From Allantophomopsis cytisporea (taxonomy: Eukaryota; Ascomycota; Leotiomycetes; Phacidiales; Phacidiaceae), in NCBI GenBank assembly GCA_024752435.1, contig CP103024.1:434001-498000 (forward strand): a stretch of 64,000 nt of DNA. The letters are read 5' to 3'. This document shows positions 11,842-24,178 of the stretch, piece after piece. Position numbers and translations under genes: made by a program. Below the pieces are notes generated by a model. The model was not told the DNA's origin. It worked only from the letters and a program-made list of their open reading frames with translations, and did not search any database. Each line of letters opens with the position of its first letter. Within the stretch, counting starts at the first letter, position 1.

Positions 11842-12783
11842 TTACACAAGAAACTCTTTGATGTGGTTCAACACAACTGCAGGGCTCTCTTCTGGTATGA
11901 AATGACCACTGTTCACAACTTGGCCACTCACGTCCCCCGAAGCATGAACTGCCTTCCACTCCTCTATTGGCTGGAAGCATTTCTCCAGAATGCCGTTCTT
12001 CCCCCATAGAATCACTAGTGGACAGTGTATCTTTCTCCCCGCAGCAATGTCAGACCTTTGTTCTTCCAAGTCAATAGTAGCACCAGCCCTGTAATCTTCA
12101 CACATTGCATGAACAGTATCAGGATTCCTCATCATCTCCACATAGACGTCTATGCATTCTTTCTCGAAGATCGACAATCCATTTTGCCCCCCTATACCCA
12201 AGCATTTCTCAGCAAAAGTCATTGGGTTTCCTAAAATAAGCTGCTCGGGAAAAGGAGCCGCTTGCGTGAGAAAAAACCACTATATATCCGTTATTGAATA
12301 TCCACACCTACCTCCAGATACAGGAATACTCACATGCCAATATGCTGACGCAAAAAACATGGTTGTCCTCTCATACATTACTAGCGTAGGACAAATATCT
12401 AAAAGGATAGCCTTTTTCACGCTATCCTTGAAGTCGACGCACAACTTATGCGCGACCCTTGCGCCACGATCATGTGCGCAGATATAGAAATTCTCGAAGC
12501 CCAGCTTCGACATCATACTCACAAAGTCTCGTGCAAGCGTGCTCTTCGCATATTCTCTGTGGTCCTCACTGCCCTTCGGCTTGGACGACTGACCATAGCC
12601 TCGTAGATCTGGGATGATTACCGTATAGTTCTTTGTAAGCTGTGGCGCGATTTGGTGCCAGATGTGGTGGGTTTGTGGGTAGCCATGGAGGAGAAGGAGG
12701 GCGGGTCCCGTACCGTTGCGGATTCCGTGAATAGTAATGTTAGGTTCGACAATGACATCGAAGCTTTGGAAGCCTTCGAACAT
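11842..12783 (-). CDS. Alpha/beta hydrolase of the fluoroacetate dehalogenase/epoxide hydrolase group
   Basis: Exons on the minus strand are 12783-12334 and 12279-11842 (54-nt intron), giving 295 residues. The oxyanion motif HGYPQ is at 33-37. The nucleophile elbow HDRGAR has Asp105, with Arg106 and Arg109 following. LLDICPT places an acidic Asp129, and SGHF places the catalytic His276. The spliced junction restores YWHWFF (148-153), giving the His-Trp pair (150-151) that with Tyr213 corresponds to the halide pocket of bacterial fluoroacetate dehalogenase; the two Arg correspond to its carboxylate clamp. The family splits C-F or C-Cl bonds of 2-haloacids through an Asp ester. The substrate here is inference; many relatives are annotated as epoxide hydrolases. 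No signal peptide is seen, so it is probably cytosolic. I would expect defence against haloacids or related acids, but nothing around the gene shows this. Confidence 0.85.
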
Positions 12784-13181
12784 TTTGATATGGTTTCTTT
12801 GTGTTTATAGAGTAGTGATATATCCGAACGTGCAGATGTGGGCTTTCAACGTTATTATAAGCTGGTTGCTGATGACCCCGCTCTTTTTAAAACAGTAATG
12901 ATTAGCTGTAGTGCGGCTATCGCGCCTAATAATAACCTCAAGTAAAACGATTACTTTTCTTGGCAGTGTTCTCGTATTTGTTCACCAGCGACTACGCATA
13001 GGCTTCATCTAAAAAGTCAGAAATGTAGAAGTCTACAAGCAATATGATTTTCGGATATCTATCTGCAGACGTGCCAAGACGCTCATGCACCCTTTTCCAC
13101 TTCCACAACCCCAGAACTCCACGATAAGAAAACGCCCCTAAAATGCATTTGGCTTGGTCAACAAAATTCAGTACAAGTACA
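12784..13181. other. Intergenic region, hydrolase promoter
   Basis: About 400 bp between the hydrolase start and the 3' end of NUP120, both on the minus strand. It must hold the hydrolase promoter and the NUP120 3' UTR. I recognise no specific site. Confidence 0.4.
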
Positions 13182-16100
13182 TCATAGCATATCCACGTCA
13201 TCCCCGCCGTTGATCGCGAATTGGTTGTTCTCAATAGCAGCGATGCGGTCTAATTCCTCCTGATAGTGTTTCCTAACATCCTCCAATGTGATGACTTTTC
13301 TCTTTTGTGGTACCCCTTTCCTCCCTATCGGTTCGGTCAGAATCCATGCCTGTTTTGGATCAACGCAGCTAAGAGCATTGATGAGAGCCAGATATGCCTG
13401 AGTTACAGGGGTCTCGAGCGCTTCTTGTCCGAAAGCCTTATCGGCCTCATTCGACAGCTGAATTCGTTGCAATCGATCGAAAGATACGACGGCCGCACCA
13501 CGATAATCACCACGTCTGACACGCCAAGCGTAGAGAATTTGGTGATATGGAACACCGGTGTTGACATCAACAATACCTTCGCATTTTGCAGACAGGACAT
13601 TGTCAACTGAATCTTGCAGACCGATGAATGGGTACTCAATTAAATCAGCAGCCCGCGAAGTCTCGCACATGCGAGTAACCAAGATACGGAGAGATGAGGC
13701 TTGGAGGAATTTATCAGTGAAAAGGATAAGGGTCGAATGGGCGATGTCATAAGATGAAGTCTGGATGGCAGCATTGAAGAGGCGGCTGTGCAGTTCGGTA
13801 CGTAACAATCTCAAATCTGCTGAGTCTGCAGCTCCAATAGTAGCAAACTGTAGTGCTAACCGAGCAAAGTCCATCACATAGGAGAAGAGCTTCTCTTTGT
13901 CATAGAGCGACACAATGTGGGAGTAATACTTTGGCAGCCCAGCATTTAGTAGATTCCACTCAGTCTCATTCATCAAGCCCGAGCTATGGCGATCACTGTG
14001 AATTATGCCCTGTGGAAATCCTAGTTTTTCGTTAGTTTATGTTAAGTACTGACTTGATCATCAACTTACCAAGACCAAATGCGGCTTTCTTGAAGCAGGT
14101 AGCCGCATTAGGAAGATCTCTGGCAGACAGGTATGTCCGTCCTTGGATATAGGTTGCGAATGGATCTTGCGTACAGAACTGCATGAACTCGAGAGCTAGA
14201 TCGACTCTTTCGGATCTCAAAAGGAAACATTGAATTATAGCTGGAACCAACTCGTACTCGGCGTCAGGATCGCAAACTCGTATGAGAGATTCGGTGAATG
14301 TAGATGCCATAGAATCGTTGAGTTTGGTCGTATCAAATCCAAGAAGATGCCCGATGGTGCCTTCGAGGATGGTCATGGTCTTCGACTCGTCGAGTGACTT
14401 TTTGGCGGATCCCGAGGTTCCTTTGCTCATACTTCTTCGGTCGCCTTTGGTCAATGATGATATCTGGTTCTTTGCCAACCAGTCCAGCAGTTCCAATCTC
14501 TTAAGCATCGATAAAAGTTGCTTATACACTAAAGCGGTATCCAAGTTCATCCCTTCCTCTTGCTGATCAACTTCGCCTTCCACAAAAACTAACAGGACTA
14601 ACTGATCAAAACAAATATTTCGGTGCAGTTTAAGGGTTTCTTGGATACCTCGCACAACTGTCTTATACCCGAAATCTGCCAAAGGCGCTCTTTTGGCACT
14701 AAGGTCTGTCTCATCAGATACCGTCATTGCACCGATCAAGGACTCGTAAAGCTCCTGGCTGAGTATTGTGAAGCTTCCAAGATTTGCAATAAGTTGTGCA
14801 TACTCATCATCTCCAATCTGTCCAATGAAGTTACACTTGTCGTAGAATGCACGTATCCTTATCGGCTCTGTAGCAGAAGGATCCTGAAACAACTCTGCCT
14901 TAAGAGTTGTGTGGCAGTTGTGAAGTAGGGCATCCGAGAAGGTCTCCCGGAAAGCGGCAGCGGCAGAAAGTACAGTAGCCACACGTTCAGCTGTCCCAGG
15001 CAGCTCCAGATCAAAGTTATGCCAAAGTCTTTCAATAGTACTGCATTCGCGGATCAGAGACACCCCGTCAGCAGTAATGATCATGGGAACATCAAGTTTA
15101 GAATCAAAAGCTAATGAAAGTGCCTCGCCTCTATGTTTCTCAAGCTCAGCAATCAGACGGTAGAAGCGACGCCACTGAGTATCTGTAGCCACATGATATT
15201 GCTCATAATCCATGTCGCCATCAGAACCTTGTCCGAGTATGGCGGTTGAGCCGATCAATGTACACATTCTCTCAGCAATATTCTTTGAAGTTCGTAGAGG
15301 TAAATCCTTCCCAGCACCACCTGAGCCACTTCGATAGATCGCAAGTGCCGTTTCAATGGAAGCGGCAGTAAAGCGGCCTGGATAGAGTATGTATGAAAGC
15401 CATTTCTCACTTTGGTCAGCCGGGTCTGAGGAAAGAATCGTAGGTAGAGGCGCATCCGCGAGGGTCTCCGTCGCCATTGCAACCCAATCGTTTGACCATA
15501 TATCATCAACGCTTACTGAAGATGCAAGACTGAAGTCCAACTTTTGTACTCGATAAGTAGTGTTGTTCTTCCACAGTACCCACAAAGATACAGCGCCATG
15601 CTGGCCGACGGTCACCGAGAAGTCTGTCAGAGTCCAAACATCGGTTGTTGGAGCGCGAGGCTCAAGCTTGTTGCCCGGAAACAGATCCGTCAAGGTGATA
15701 AGTCCCTCTTCTTCCTCAGACGGCTCTGCGGTCCAAAACTTGAATTCCCCCATGCCAACAGGTGAATATGTCGCCACCAATACTCTTGTATCATCATCAC
15801 CATAGACTTTGACGAGATTTGAGTGTGATGGATGTATCACATATCGACCGAGCTCGTTTGGTAGGCGTTCTTGGCCTAGTATATCTCCAACGTGGCCAAT
15901 TTTGCCCGTTATCAAATTCCAGATGCGGAGTTTGTGGTCCAAGGAAACTGTAAATGCATAAGGAGTACTAGCGATAGTCGCTGCTGGAGATGCAATTGAG
16001 GTCACCGCAGATAGCTCAAAGTTTATTTTGCCATGGCGAACCGTATTGCTCCCTTGAAATGGGATGAGACTTCGCAGATTCTGTGTCCAACCTCCCTCAT

Positions 16101-16779
16101 TGTAAAATGTCTCTTTCCAGGATGAACTGTCCTCGCCAGCTTTCCTTTCCAACTTCAACAACATTCCATCGTGCAACGAGACCAGGAGTTCTTCAGCCTT
16201 CAGCGCAACAAGGCGGTGAGGATGTTTGAAGCTGAATGCACCAGCAACGTAGGTCTTGCCCCAGTCCCCAACATTATCCTCTGTGGCACTGACTTTTCTG
16301 AAGAATTCTGGGCGCAATGACAATGTGTATAGCTGATTTCCCTCCGTCAAAACGAAGGCATTCAGGATATCATGCTCGTTTGGATCCGAGAATGCTACAC
16401 ATGCTGGCCTAATGGCCGTTGGAAATGTGAATCGGAGAGTCAAGTTTGCATCTGCAATCTTTTCTTGTTTACAAAGATCAACAACGCGGATCGCTAAGAC
16501 TCTGCTATCTTCCAAAATCCGCCACAGGAAACTTCGTGGGCTGTCGTGATATTGTCGATGGTATATAGATGCTGCTGTAGCTAAATGCTTTTGCCTGAAG
16601 GCTTTGTCGTCTTCGGCGCCGAAGACATCGCCAACGTGAGAACGCTTTTGAGAGATTCGAGAAGTAAAGCCGCCAAAGCCTTGAGCTGGGAAGCGAATGT
16701 TGACCGTTGATGCTGGAAAGGCCGAATCAAGGTTGACTCTTGTCTCCTTGAAGAGATAAGAAGGCGCAATTTCGGCCAT
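13182..16779 (-). CDS. NUP120: Nucleoporin Nup120 (Nup160 family)
   Basis: Exons on the minus strand are 16779-14070 and 14020-13182 (49-nt intron), giving 1182 residues, in the normal range for fungal Nup120. The first half has the features of the Nup120/160 beta-propeller, including the early SFLWRILEDSRVLAIRVVDL segment and blade-like repeats with conserved Trp and Asp around residues 250-300 (DHKLRIWNLITGK). The C-terminal half is an all-helical stack, with pairs such as ALEFMQFCTQDPFATYIQGR. Nup120 is a Y-complex arm subunit, binding Nup85 and Nup145C in the outer ring scaffold of the nuclear pore. The intron lies in the helical part at AAFGLG/FPQG; splicing restores a phase-1 codon. The alternative read-through stops within 13 codons. 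The assignment rests on overall likeness rather than one motif. Confidence 0.8.
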
Positions 16780-17174
16780 CGTCCTCCATCAAGGTTACCG
16801 TGTCGTAGCGTTGTGGGATGTTCAAAGCACTTGGGCGCATTTCTGTTTGTTGTGACGCGCTTTGTGGTTTAACTGCTGCACTTTTGGAATTACGCGCTAG
16901 TCCGTAAAAGGAACACAGCTCTGATCACACTTGTAGCTTGATGAAAGCAAACCAATCAAATCTAACGCATTTGGTGATATTTGCCTATTTGTTCTTCTTG
17001 AAGTACTGTCTTTATCCATGTGCGACTCATCACTCGGTACAAAAAAGAAATCAAAATCTTATTCAGCGATAGCCTACCTCCACTGAGTTCCAGACGCCAA
17101 TGCCCATGCTAAAAAGTAATCCACGCCCGTATCTTGATCATAACGTCCCAAATGCTGGTGTATATTTTCCACAA
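16780..17174. other. Intergenic region, NUP120 promoter and RAD51 3' end
   Basis: About 395 bp. It holds the NUP120 promoter and the RAD51 3' UTR, both minus strand. No gene or clear motif was seen. Confidence 0.4.
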
Positions 17175-18334
17175 CTAATCCTTCTCCAGATCCTTAGGAC
17201 TTGGGTCGCCAATACCATCTTCGTTGATGGCGAATAGGCAGTCACTTTCTGGGAGACAAGGACTGTCATATATCTTACAGATTCTTGTCTCCCCTCTACC
17301 CTTCTTCAGACTCAATCTTGTCGTAGTAGAATGAGCCATGATGTGCCCACCAACTGGCTTCTTGGGGTCCGGATTGAACATAGCACTTGGACCCCCATCA
17401 ACCGTAGCTACCACCTGATTTGTAATGACGACGGCAATACCAAATTCGTCAGCAAGGCGCTGAAGTGTTCTCAAGAACTTGGCAAGATGTGTTTGTCTCG
17501 ATGAAAGTTCTCCGCGGCCAACAAAGTCCGTACGATAGAGAGATGTAGCACTATCCACAATCAGGAGAGAGAAACGAGTCTCACACATCATTGCAGCAGC
17601 TTGTTGGAGTAGCTGAAGCTGATGATCAGAGTTATAGGCACGAGCGTATGCAACGTTGTCAAGAACCTCTTCGCCAGATAGACCATACCGATTGGCAACA
17701 GCAAGACATCGGACTGGTCTGAAAGTACCTTCGGTGTCGATATATAGGCACTTGCCTTCTCCTCCACCCATATCAAACGGCAATTGGCAAGTGACAGCTA
17801 AGGTGTGACAAATTTGACTCTTTCCTGTTCTGAATTCTCCGAAAATCTCAGTCACGGAACCCGTCTCAATGCCACCCGCGAGTAAGGTGTCGAGTTGCTT
17901 CGATCCAGTTGTGATTGAGATCAGTTCGCTTCTTCTTGCATGCATTTCCGTCGCTGTTGTAAACCCCATAGGTACGAGTTTTGACGCTGAATGACACATT
18001 AGAACACATTCGGACTCTTTGTTGTATATGGAAACTCACCCTCGGTGAGAATCTTGGTCGCCTTCTGTTCTGAGATTCCCTTGATCTGCTCAAGCATGCG
18101 ACGCGGTGTATAGGCTACAGATTCTACTGTATTGTAGCCACCGTCAACAATCAGTTGAATATCGCGTTTTGACAAGCCTGCAACTCCCTATCAGAGACAT
18201 ATCAGCACGGTAATTATTCCGCTTGGAGGATGTATACATACTTCCAACGCGCTCAAAGGCGTGGGAGCACCAGGACCACCCATGCCACCATCATCCAAGG
18301 CCGATTGCGAAGCTTCAAGCTCATCTGCACTCAT
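17175..18334 (-). CDS. RAD51: DNA recombinase Rad51
   Basis: Exons on the minus strand are 18334-18242, 18187-18040 and 17986-17175 (introns 54 and 53 nt), giving 350 residues. Exon 2 encodes the helix-hairpin-helix N-terminal domain. Walker A GEFRTGKS is at 130-137 and Walker B LLIVD at 221-225. The loop regions DGGPSAMF and the C-terminal GRGETRICKIYDSPCLPE are Rad51-specific and exclude Dmc1 or the Rad55/57 paralogues. The protein forms filaments on single-stranded DNA and performs strand exchange in nuclear recombination repair. The start MSADELEAS is the first true ATG in the frame. An MCB-type element lies 130 bp upstream, as expected for an S-phase repair gene. Confidence 0.95.
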
Positions 18335-19001
18335 TTTGCCGGTCAAAGGATTTGAGAGGTGGTGACTGAAAAAAGAAGAAATGCAATGTGAAAGATTGCC
18401 TGTGGAATATTTTGTTGACTTTAGTGGCAAAGGAAGGCAACAGCACGAGCGGAGTGAAGATGTACGCGTAGTTCCGCGCGCGATCAAACCACGTTCTCAC
18501 GTGATTTATATTATACCCACGCTAAGCTACATTTTGCATCACGTTGGGTATTTACCGAATTTTATTTTAATATGATGCCTTTTAGATATCATTATTAGTT
18601 GTCTCCTCTTTGTTGATATCATTATTTCCTACTTCGAACAATTTTGATTCTTATCGATCATCCTTAGGCTACCTTCAAGTAGTAGAACAACAAATTCTCT
18701 ACTCAGATGGTTATTACTTCACACAGGATCTGTGAGTTTCTTGGTGGGGATTGGATGTATAAACTTGAGGTACTCTCCCAAAAACTTTGATGTTGACATT
18801 ACATTATGGAGTAAGTATCTTACAAACGTCTATAATGATAACACTTCACAACGACCGTCGAAGCATGTCCGTGCTTAATGACCTGTGGTCCAGACAACGC
18901 CAGCAATAACCCATTATCATGTACAGCTAGAAAGGAAAAGACGTAACCCAATGGTCCATTCCACACAAACAGTCAACACGCCATGAGACCGGCTCTAGTA
19001 T
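18335..19001. other. RAD51 upstream region
   Basis: This holds the MCB element and the palindrome TCACGTGA at 18497-18504 (an E-box core used by several bHLH factors). Beyond 18560 the DNA is AT-rich with no recognised gene, ending at the 3' end of the next minus-strand gene. Confidence 0.4.
18464..18469. promoter_or_regulatory. MluI cell-cycle box (ACGCGT) upstream of RAD51
   Basis: ACGCGT at 18464-18469 is the exact core bound by MBF in yeasts, where it drives G1/S expression of replication and repair genes including RAD51. It lies 130 bp upstream of the RAD51 ATG, next to a CGCGCGCG run. The function is inferred from site and position. Confidence 0.45.
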
Positions 19002-19916
19002 CTACTTGACCTCAGTGGCCGTGGCAGGCTCGCTTCTTGTGGGCATATCTCCAAGCTCGGCGCCCTGTCCACTTTGTCCTCTTTTTCGCCCAGTGATGTG
19101 GAACCGCGATGTCGATCCAGATCCAGATGTTTGTGCTGGAAGATTGTCGTTGGAGTCACCGAACTTGGAGAAGAAGCTCTTCCTCTTCGACGGCTTATTT
19201 TGTTCGTCGTTCAATCCCACCTCTTCGAAGCCCTCTTCTTTCGTTGGCTCTGGTGCAGCGAACCCTTTGCCTCCCATAGCTGACCGTGGAAGACGTGGAA
19301 CTCTGGCGGAGTCAAGACTTTGTCTACCGAGACCATTGTCTGCCTGGATGACTGGTGACCTGGCCGAAATATCCTATCAAAAATTAGTATATAGTACTGA
19401 TGCCAAGCATGAGTAACATACGAATGAGCGACGGTATGAATCGAAGGACTCGCGGGAGATGGAGAACGGCTCGGTCTCCGACAAGCATGCCCGATGGTTT
19501 GAAGTGGATGTTGAAGAGGGGTTGGATCGTCGAGGCCAGAAGCCTTTTTTCTCTGGCGGGGAGGGCTGTAATTGTCAATGACTACGATTCTATCAAGGAA
19601 ATTGTAGAGATCTTACAGGCAGATAGACCCCGCTATCATTTACAACTGTTGTGAGGATCACAGATCAGCTCCGATTTGAGACATGACAAAGACACTGTAA
19701 GCTTGACGAGCTGTTATCTCTGCAAGACATACCACTCATTTTGTATTCGGCGACTTCTTGCTCGCTCCTTCCAGTTGATATGCTCATTGACGATGACGCC
19801 TTCGAGCCCATGGTATCAACCTTTTCAAAAGTAGGTCGAGTGCCATTAGCAGTTCGTCGGTTCTCGTCAACTGTCACGCCGTCAGTCTTCTTCGCAAATG
19901 GGTTTCGAATTGGCAT
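19002..19916 (-). CDS. Small conserved fungal protein of unknown function
   Basis: Exons on the minus strand are 19916-19733, 19645-19617, 19565-19422 and 19373-19002, giving 242 residues. I do not recognise a domain. The protein is hydrophilic and probably disordered, rich in Ser, Pro, Lys and Arg. It has a basic N terminus (MPIRNPFAKK), a motif PPSPPEKKGFWPRR near residue 75, a Ser-rich stretch SISRESFDSYRRSFDISARS near 105-125, and a basic segment KPSKRKSFFSKFG. The Ser-Arg context suggests phosphorylation sites and possible 14-3-3 binding, but this is inference. Four exons with exact phase matches (introns 87, 51 and 48 nt; exon 2 only 29 nt) argue that it is a real gene. It has no signal peptide or membrane segment. 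Confidence 0.75.
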
Positions 19917-22900
19917 ATTGAGATTGAAGTATGAGTATTTGTTTCAAGTCTCGAGCATGCGGAAAGGTTTTGGTGGTTGCGACAGATCAAAAGTTGTAGG
20001 TTCTGTAAGCTGGACTGAGTTGACGTTCATAACCGGCTCCTCGGAAGTCTACCCGCCGAGTCCAGTGATGGGTTTCTTTATGCGGTTGTGATCAGACCTC
20101 CACAAAGACTTGAAAGAAACTTGCAACATTAGATTTATTGTTTTCTAGGACTTCAAATCACAGTCACTCAAGCGTTTGGTTTATTTATAAATAATATTTC
20201 AGTGGTGCTTGGAAGGCACAACACTCCAGACCAAAGCACTTGCTCATGGTGTTAAATCGCACCCCGCTGATTGGAAGTGCCGGCGGTAGGAATTCCCAAG
20301 TTGCAAGTTCTTATCGGCAACTGGTGGGAAACGATAAGTAGTCCAGTTTGGCGCCCCGTACGTCAGGAGACTCGACCTAAGTGTCTCAAATTATTGGCCA
20401 AAAATCAAGAATCGCAAAAAGTATGTTGGAGCTGATCAACAAATGACATGGAAAAGATGTAGGAAAACAACGAAGTAGATCAACATACTGGTTGTCGTTG
20501 ATTGCAAAAGGATACTTCGGAGTTTCGCTTGCATAATAGGGAACGAGTCATTTTCGGCCCTTATGCAAATTGTCCTTCAATTAGGAGTTAAAAGGAGAAG
20601 AAGGGAGTGGAACGCTTTGTGAAAAATGATGCGATTCAATAGGGGGTCCTCGAACCCCTACTGCCATCAAATCTGTACATTTTGAGGTGCTCACCATTTT
20701 CAAACTTACGTTGTGATGATTCATTCTTTTACAAATGATTTTGAGCGTTGTCTGTCCTGTCTCTTTAAGGCCAGAAGGACTGCAATGGTGTAGCCGTGAA
20801 ATGACAAATAGTATCTATTGACAGTGAGTGGCCGACCAATTTCAACTGGCTGAATACGGCAGGACAGCGAAACGTATCACTGGATGTTAGCGATGAAACT
20901 TCATAGTACGCTGATATTCATGGAAAATTACATTCTCTGACGAGGATGGAAAGCTCAAAATTTCTGTTCGAGTGAGGCATGTCGCGTATATAGTACTGTA
21001 TCTGCGACCTCGGTGGAGATTCTTGATCTTGGTTTTCATTTTCCACCATTCTAGCAATTCTTCGTATTGAGTTCCAATGCACTGATCTATTCTTTGCTTC
21101 GTAAAATTAGCAAAAGAATTATTGTATTGGCAGCTGAACAGGAACGTGCAGTCTATTTTTGTCATAATTGAGGGATTCCGAATATTGATTGAATAAGGTA
21201 CATTATGCATGAGTGTATGTATGTACTTCGTATCATATCACACACAAATGCGACCAAGGCTCACAAGTCAGCGCCAATGTATGTACTTAAAAGCACCTTA
21301 CCTTGTCAAATATTGTGACCGTAATATTCAAGTCAAGTACTGTGTACTGCCTAATCTAATAGCATATGATGACCGCCCCTGACCTAGAGTTCGCAGGAGA
21401 AGGTTGTAATCTTCGAGAATCTTACTCGAATCTATTCATGAGAAACTCTTGACGATGATATGGAATGAATGGTACAGAGACGGGGTGGGCGTAGGACTTC
21501 GGGTAGCCTTCGCGAGTGTAAGCACAGCAAAAAGCAAAAAGCAAAAAGAATCTCACGAGCTGAGCAAGGACGGTTAGATCTTGTACTCGCCCATCTTACA
21601 CCACAATTTGGAGGACGAATAAACCTCGTTCTGGCAGACTGGTATCGACATAGGTAATAAACATGAGCATCCAAATAAGGACGGTTTAATGGCATGGCAC
21701 TGACATGGTCCCTGCCTTGCACGTATTCTTCCCTCGTGCGGGAAAACCACTTTACAAAGTGGAGAGACGAAGAGATCGAAGAGATCTTGCGGAGAAGGAT
21801 CGTAGAATCCCAGACCTTGACTTCGATACAACCGGGTCCAACGGGTCAAACGAGGTCGGACCATGAGAATAAATCCGAGATTGTGGAGACGCTTCATCGT
21901 GTTGAAGTCTGAAGCAACCGGTGCCGTTAGTTAGCCTCTATGGACCCTGGATGTTGGCTACATGGTGGAGAGAGCATGGATATGTCGTAGCGAATCCTCC
22001 GGGGACGCCACAATAGTAACGACACAGCACCTTTGAATGATGAATATCTCGCTGAGTTGAGTTGAGTTTGTAGTCTTTTGTCTTCTTGTTGAGTCTACCA
22101 ATTGATACAACGTTCTCGTGCCTTGGTTTTATTCCAACTGCGATGCTTAGACGTATACAGCATACTTCTATGCGATCAACAACGCATATTGTACTGTCAT
22201 ACATCCCTGGCATTGAGAAAATGATAGCCCATTCATGGTGACTGCAGGAGAGAAAGGTCATCCACCACATACATCTTGGGATTCACAGTCGCTTCGACCA
22301 ACCAAACAAGGTCTGTGGCCCCCGCACCGGAGGCCGTGAAGGATCTTGTTGGTGTTTAGTACCTTACCTTACTGTATAACCAGGCGTCAAAGTTGGATAT
22401 TATGATGCCGAGTAACGATGAACAAACACCTGAGAATAATGAGTAACAACGCGATGGAAATTGTAACCACCACAACCACCACCACATAATGAAGACACCT
22501 GGTTTTGTCTCTACTCTGTATCACCGACAACAACAGCATCAGATAGAGATGAAGTTGGTACGCCCACCAAGGATTGCTTTGACAGGCTAGCGGCAGTTTG
22601 GACGCCACGCCGCCACTTGGCAGCATTTCCGTCTGAATCCTACCGTGTCGAATAACAACTGATACATCACCACAGCACGGAAATAGCACATACAGCAGAC
22701 ATAGACACCAACGCCGACACCGACATACACGGTAGAACACATACTTCAAGTCAAGTGCATACTTTAAAATATGCATGTATGGAATATATACACACCTACA
22801 TAGAATACCTTACCTAATCGTGCCCACAGTTGCATACAAAATACGTACATTACGAAGTACTATTAATGCGATCAATCTGCTTTCTCTCGTAAAACATCCT

Positions 22901-24178
22901 TCCTTCATAGCCACATAGCCACCACAAAGTCTTCTCCATAAAACTCACCACCCACTAAGCTCCATCGTGCCCTGCCTGCATGTGTCTGTTGCTACCCCTT
23001 AGAGTGCCATGCTTTGTGCCCTTGCATGCCATAATAATCATATACCTTGATACCTTGCTCCTGTCACTACCCGACTTGGTACACAGTACAAGATGTTTGA
23101 TTGCCATACATCAGCCAGAAGAAGCTCCAGAGAGAGCGTGGAAGCCAGTAACCAAAAGAATCGAATTGTTGGATGTTTCCTGAGCAGCACCCTCATTCTC
23201 CATATTACAAACGGTGCCCACAGTCCCTGCCGTGTCTGCCACCACTTGATCGCCTCTTGCGTGCATTTCACTATAACCTGAAACCCTCATCCTCTCTCTA
23301 GTGTGCGATCCTGGCACACTGCTCAGGTACTCTGCTCAGATACTCAGTGGCTTTGCCGTAAAGAAGACTCCAAATATATTGTAAGCTGCATCTGTTGTCC
23401 AACGGAAAGAGAAGAAGAAGGAAACACAAACACTTCCGATCTATTGCCCTATTGCCCTACTGCCCTCAAACCTTACACTCATTATACGACAAACCGTGCA
23501 CCTTCAAACTCCTAAAGCAGACCTTCATAAAATCATTCAAGGACATTCTCAATTGGGGGTTTAAAAACCATATCTTATTGGTATAAGCCGACACATGTTA
23601 ATGTTGCAGTCTTCGTATTAGCAACAACAAAGTCACGATAATCGCACGCTGCATCGAACTAAGGCACCGAAGGATAGTAGCAGTCAAGCGGTCGCCACAG
23701 CGATCACGTCTCCATTTCCTTCAGCCATAATCTTTTTGAACTTTCATTTACAACTCGTTTCCTTCACCTTTGATCGTCTCTCCGCAATCATAACATACCT
23801 CTCAGCCCAACGTCTCGGCCTCAGCAACTATTTCAGCTGCGCAAGACTACGTCAATCACGCTGTGTATTACTAGTCCTTGAGAGGATTGCACCACGTGAG
23901 CCTGCTCTCCTTCCTTACCTTATTTAACGACCACGCCTGCTGTATCGGTACTCTGCAACACCGCTATATCATACTAGGTTCCATCCCTCGGACGCAGAAT
24001 AGTCACCTCCAATACCCTCATCTGACACAGTTACTCTACATCCTATATACATCTCTCCACCTTCGAGGTGACTGAACGTTGTTGAACCTTTATCTTTCCA
24101 ATCTGACGGGAGGACGGTCCCCGAAGACCTACAATATCTTTCCGCAGTGTCGCAGTGTAGAAACTACCTTACCACATT
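19917..24178. other. Gene-free 4.3 kb, last part probable leader
   Basis: I find no supportable gene in this long interval; the open frames are short and give non-protein-like translations. The last 1.2 kb (about 22900-24178) is strongly pyrimidine-rich with many CCTC, TTCC and CACC words, typical of a long 5' leader and promoter for the next gene. A CCACCACAACCACCACCAC low-complexity run lies at about 22466-22486. Confidence 0.4.

Noticed and set aside
18335..18487. In-frame N-terminal extension of RAD51 with a presequence-like composition
   Set aside because: The codon at the top of the frame is TTG, there is no upstream ATG, and the MCB element lies inside this stretch.
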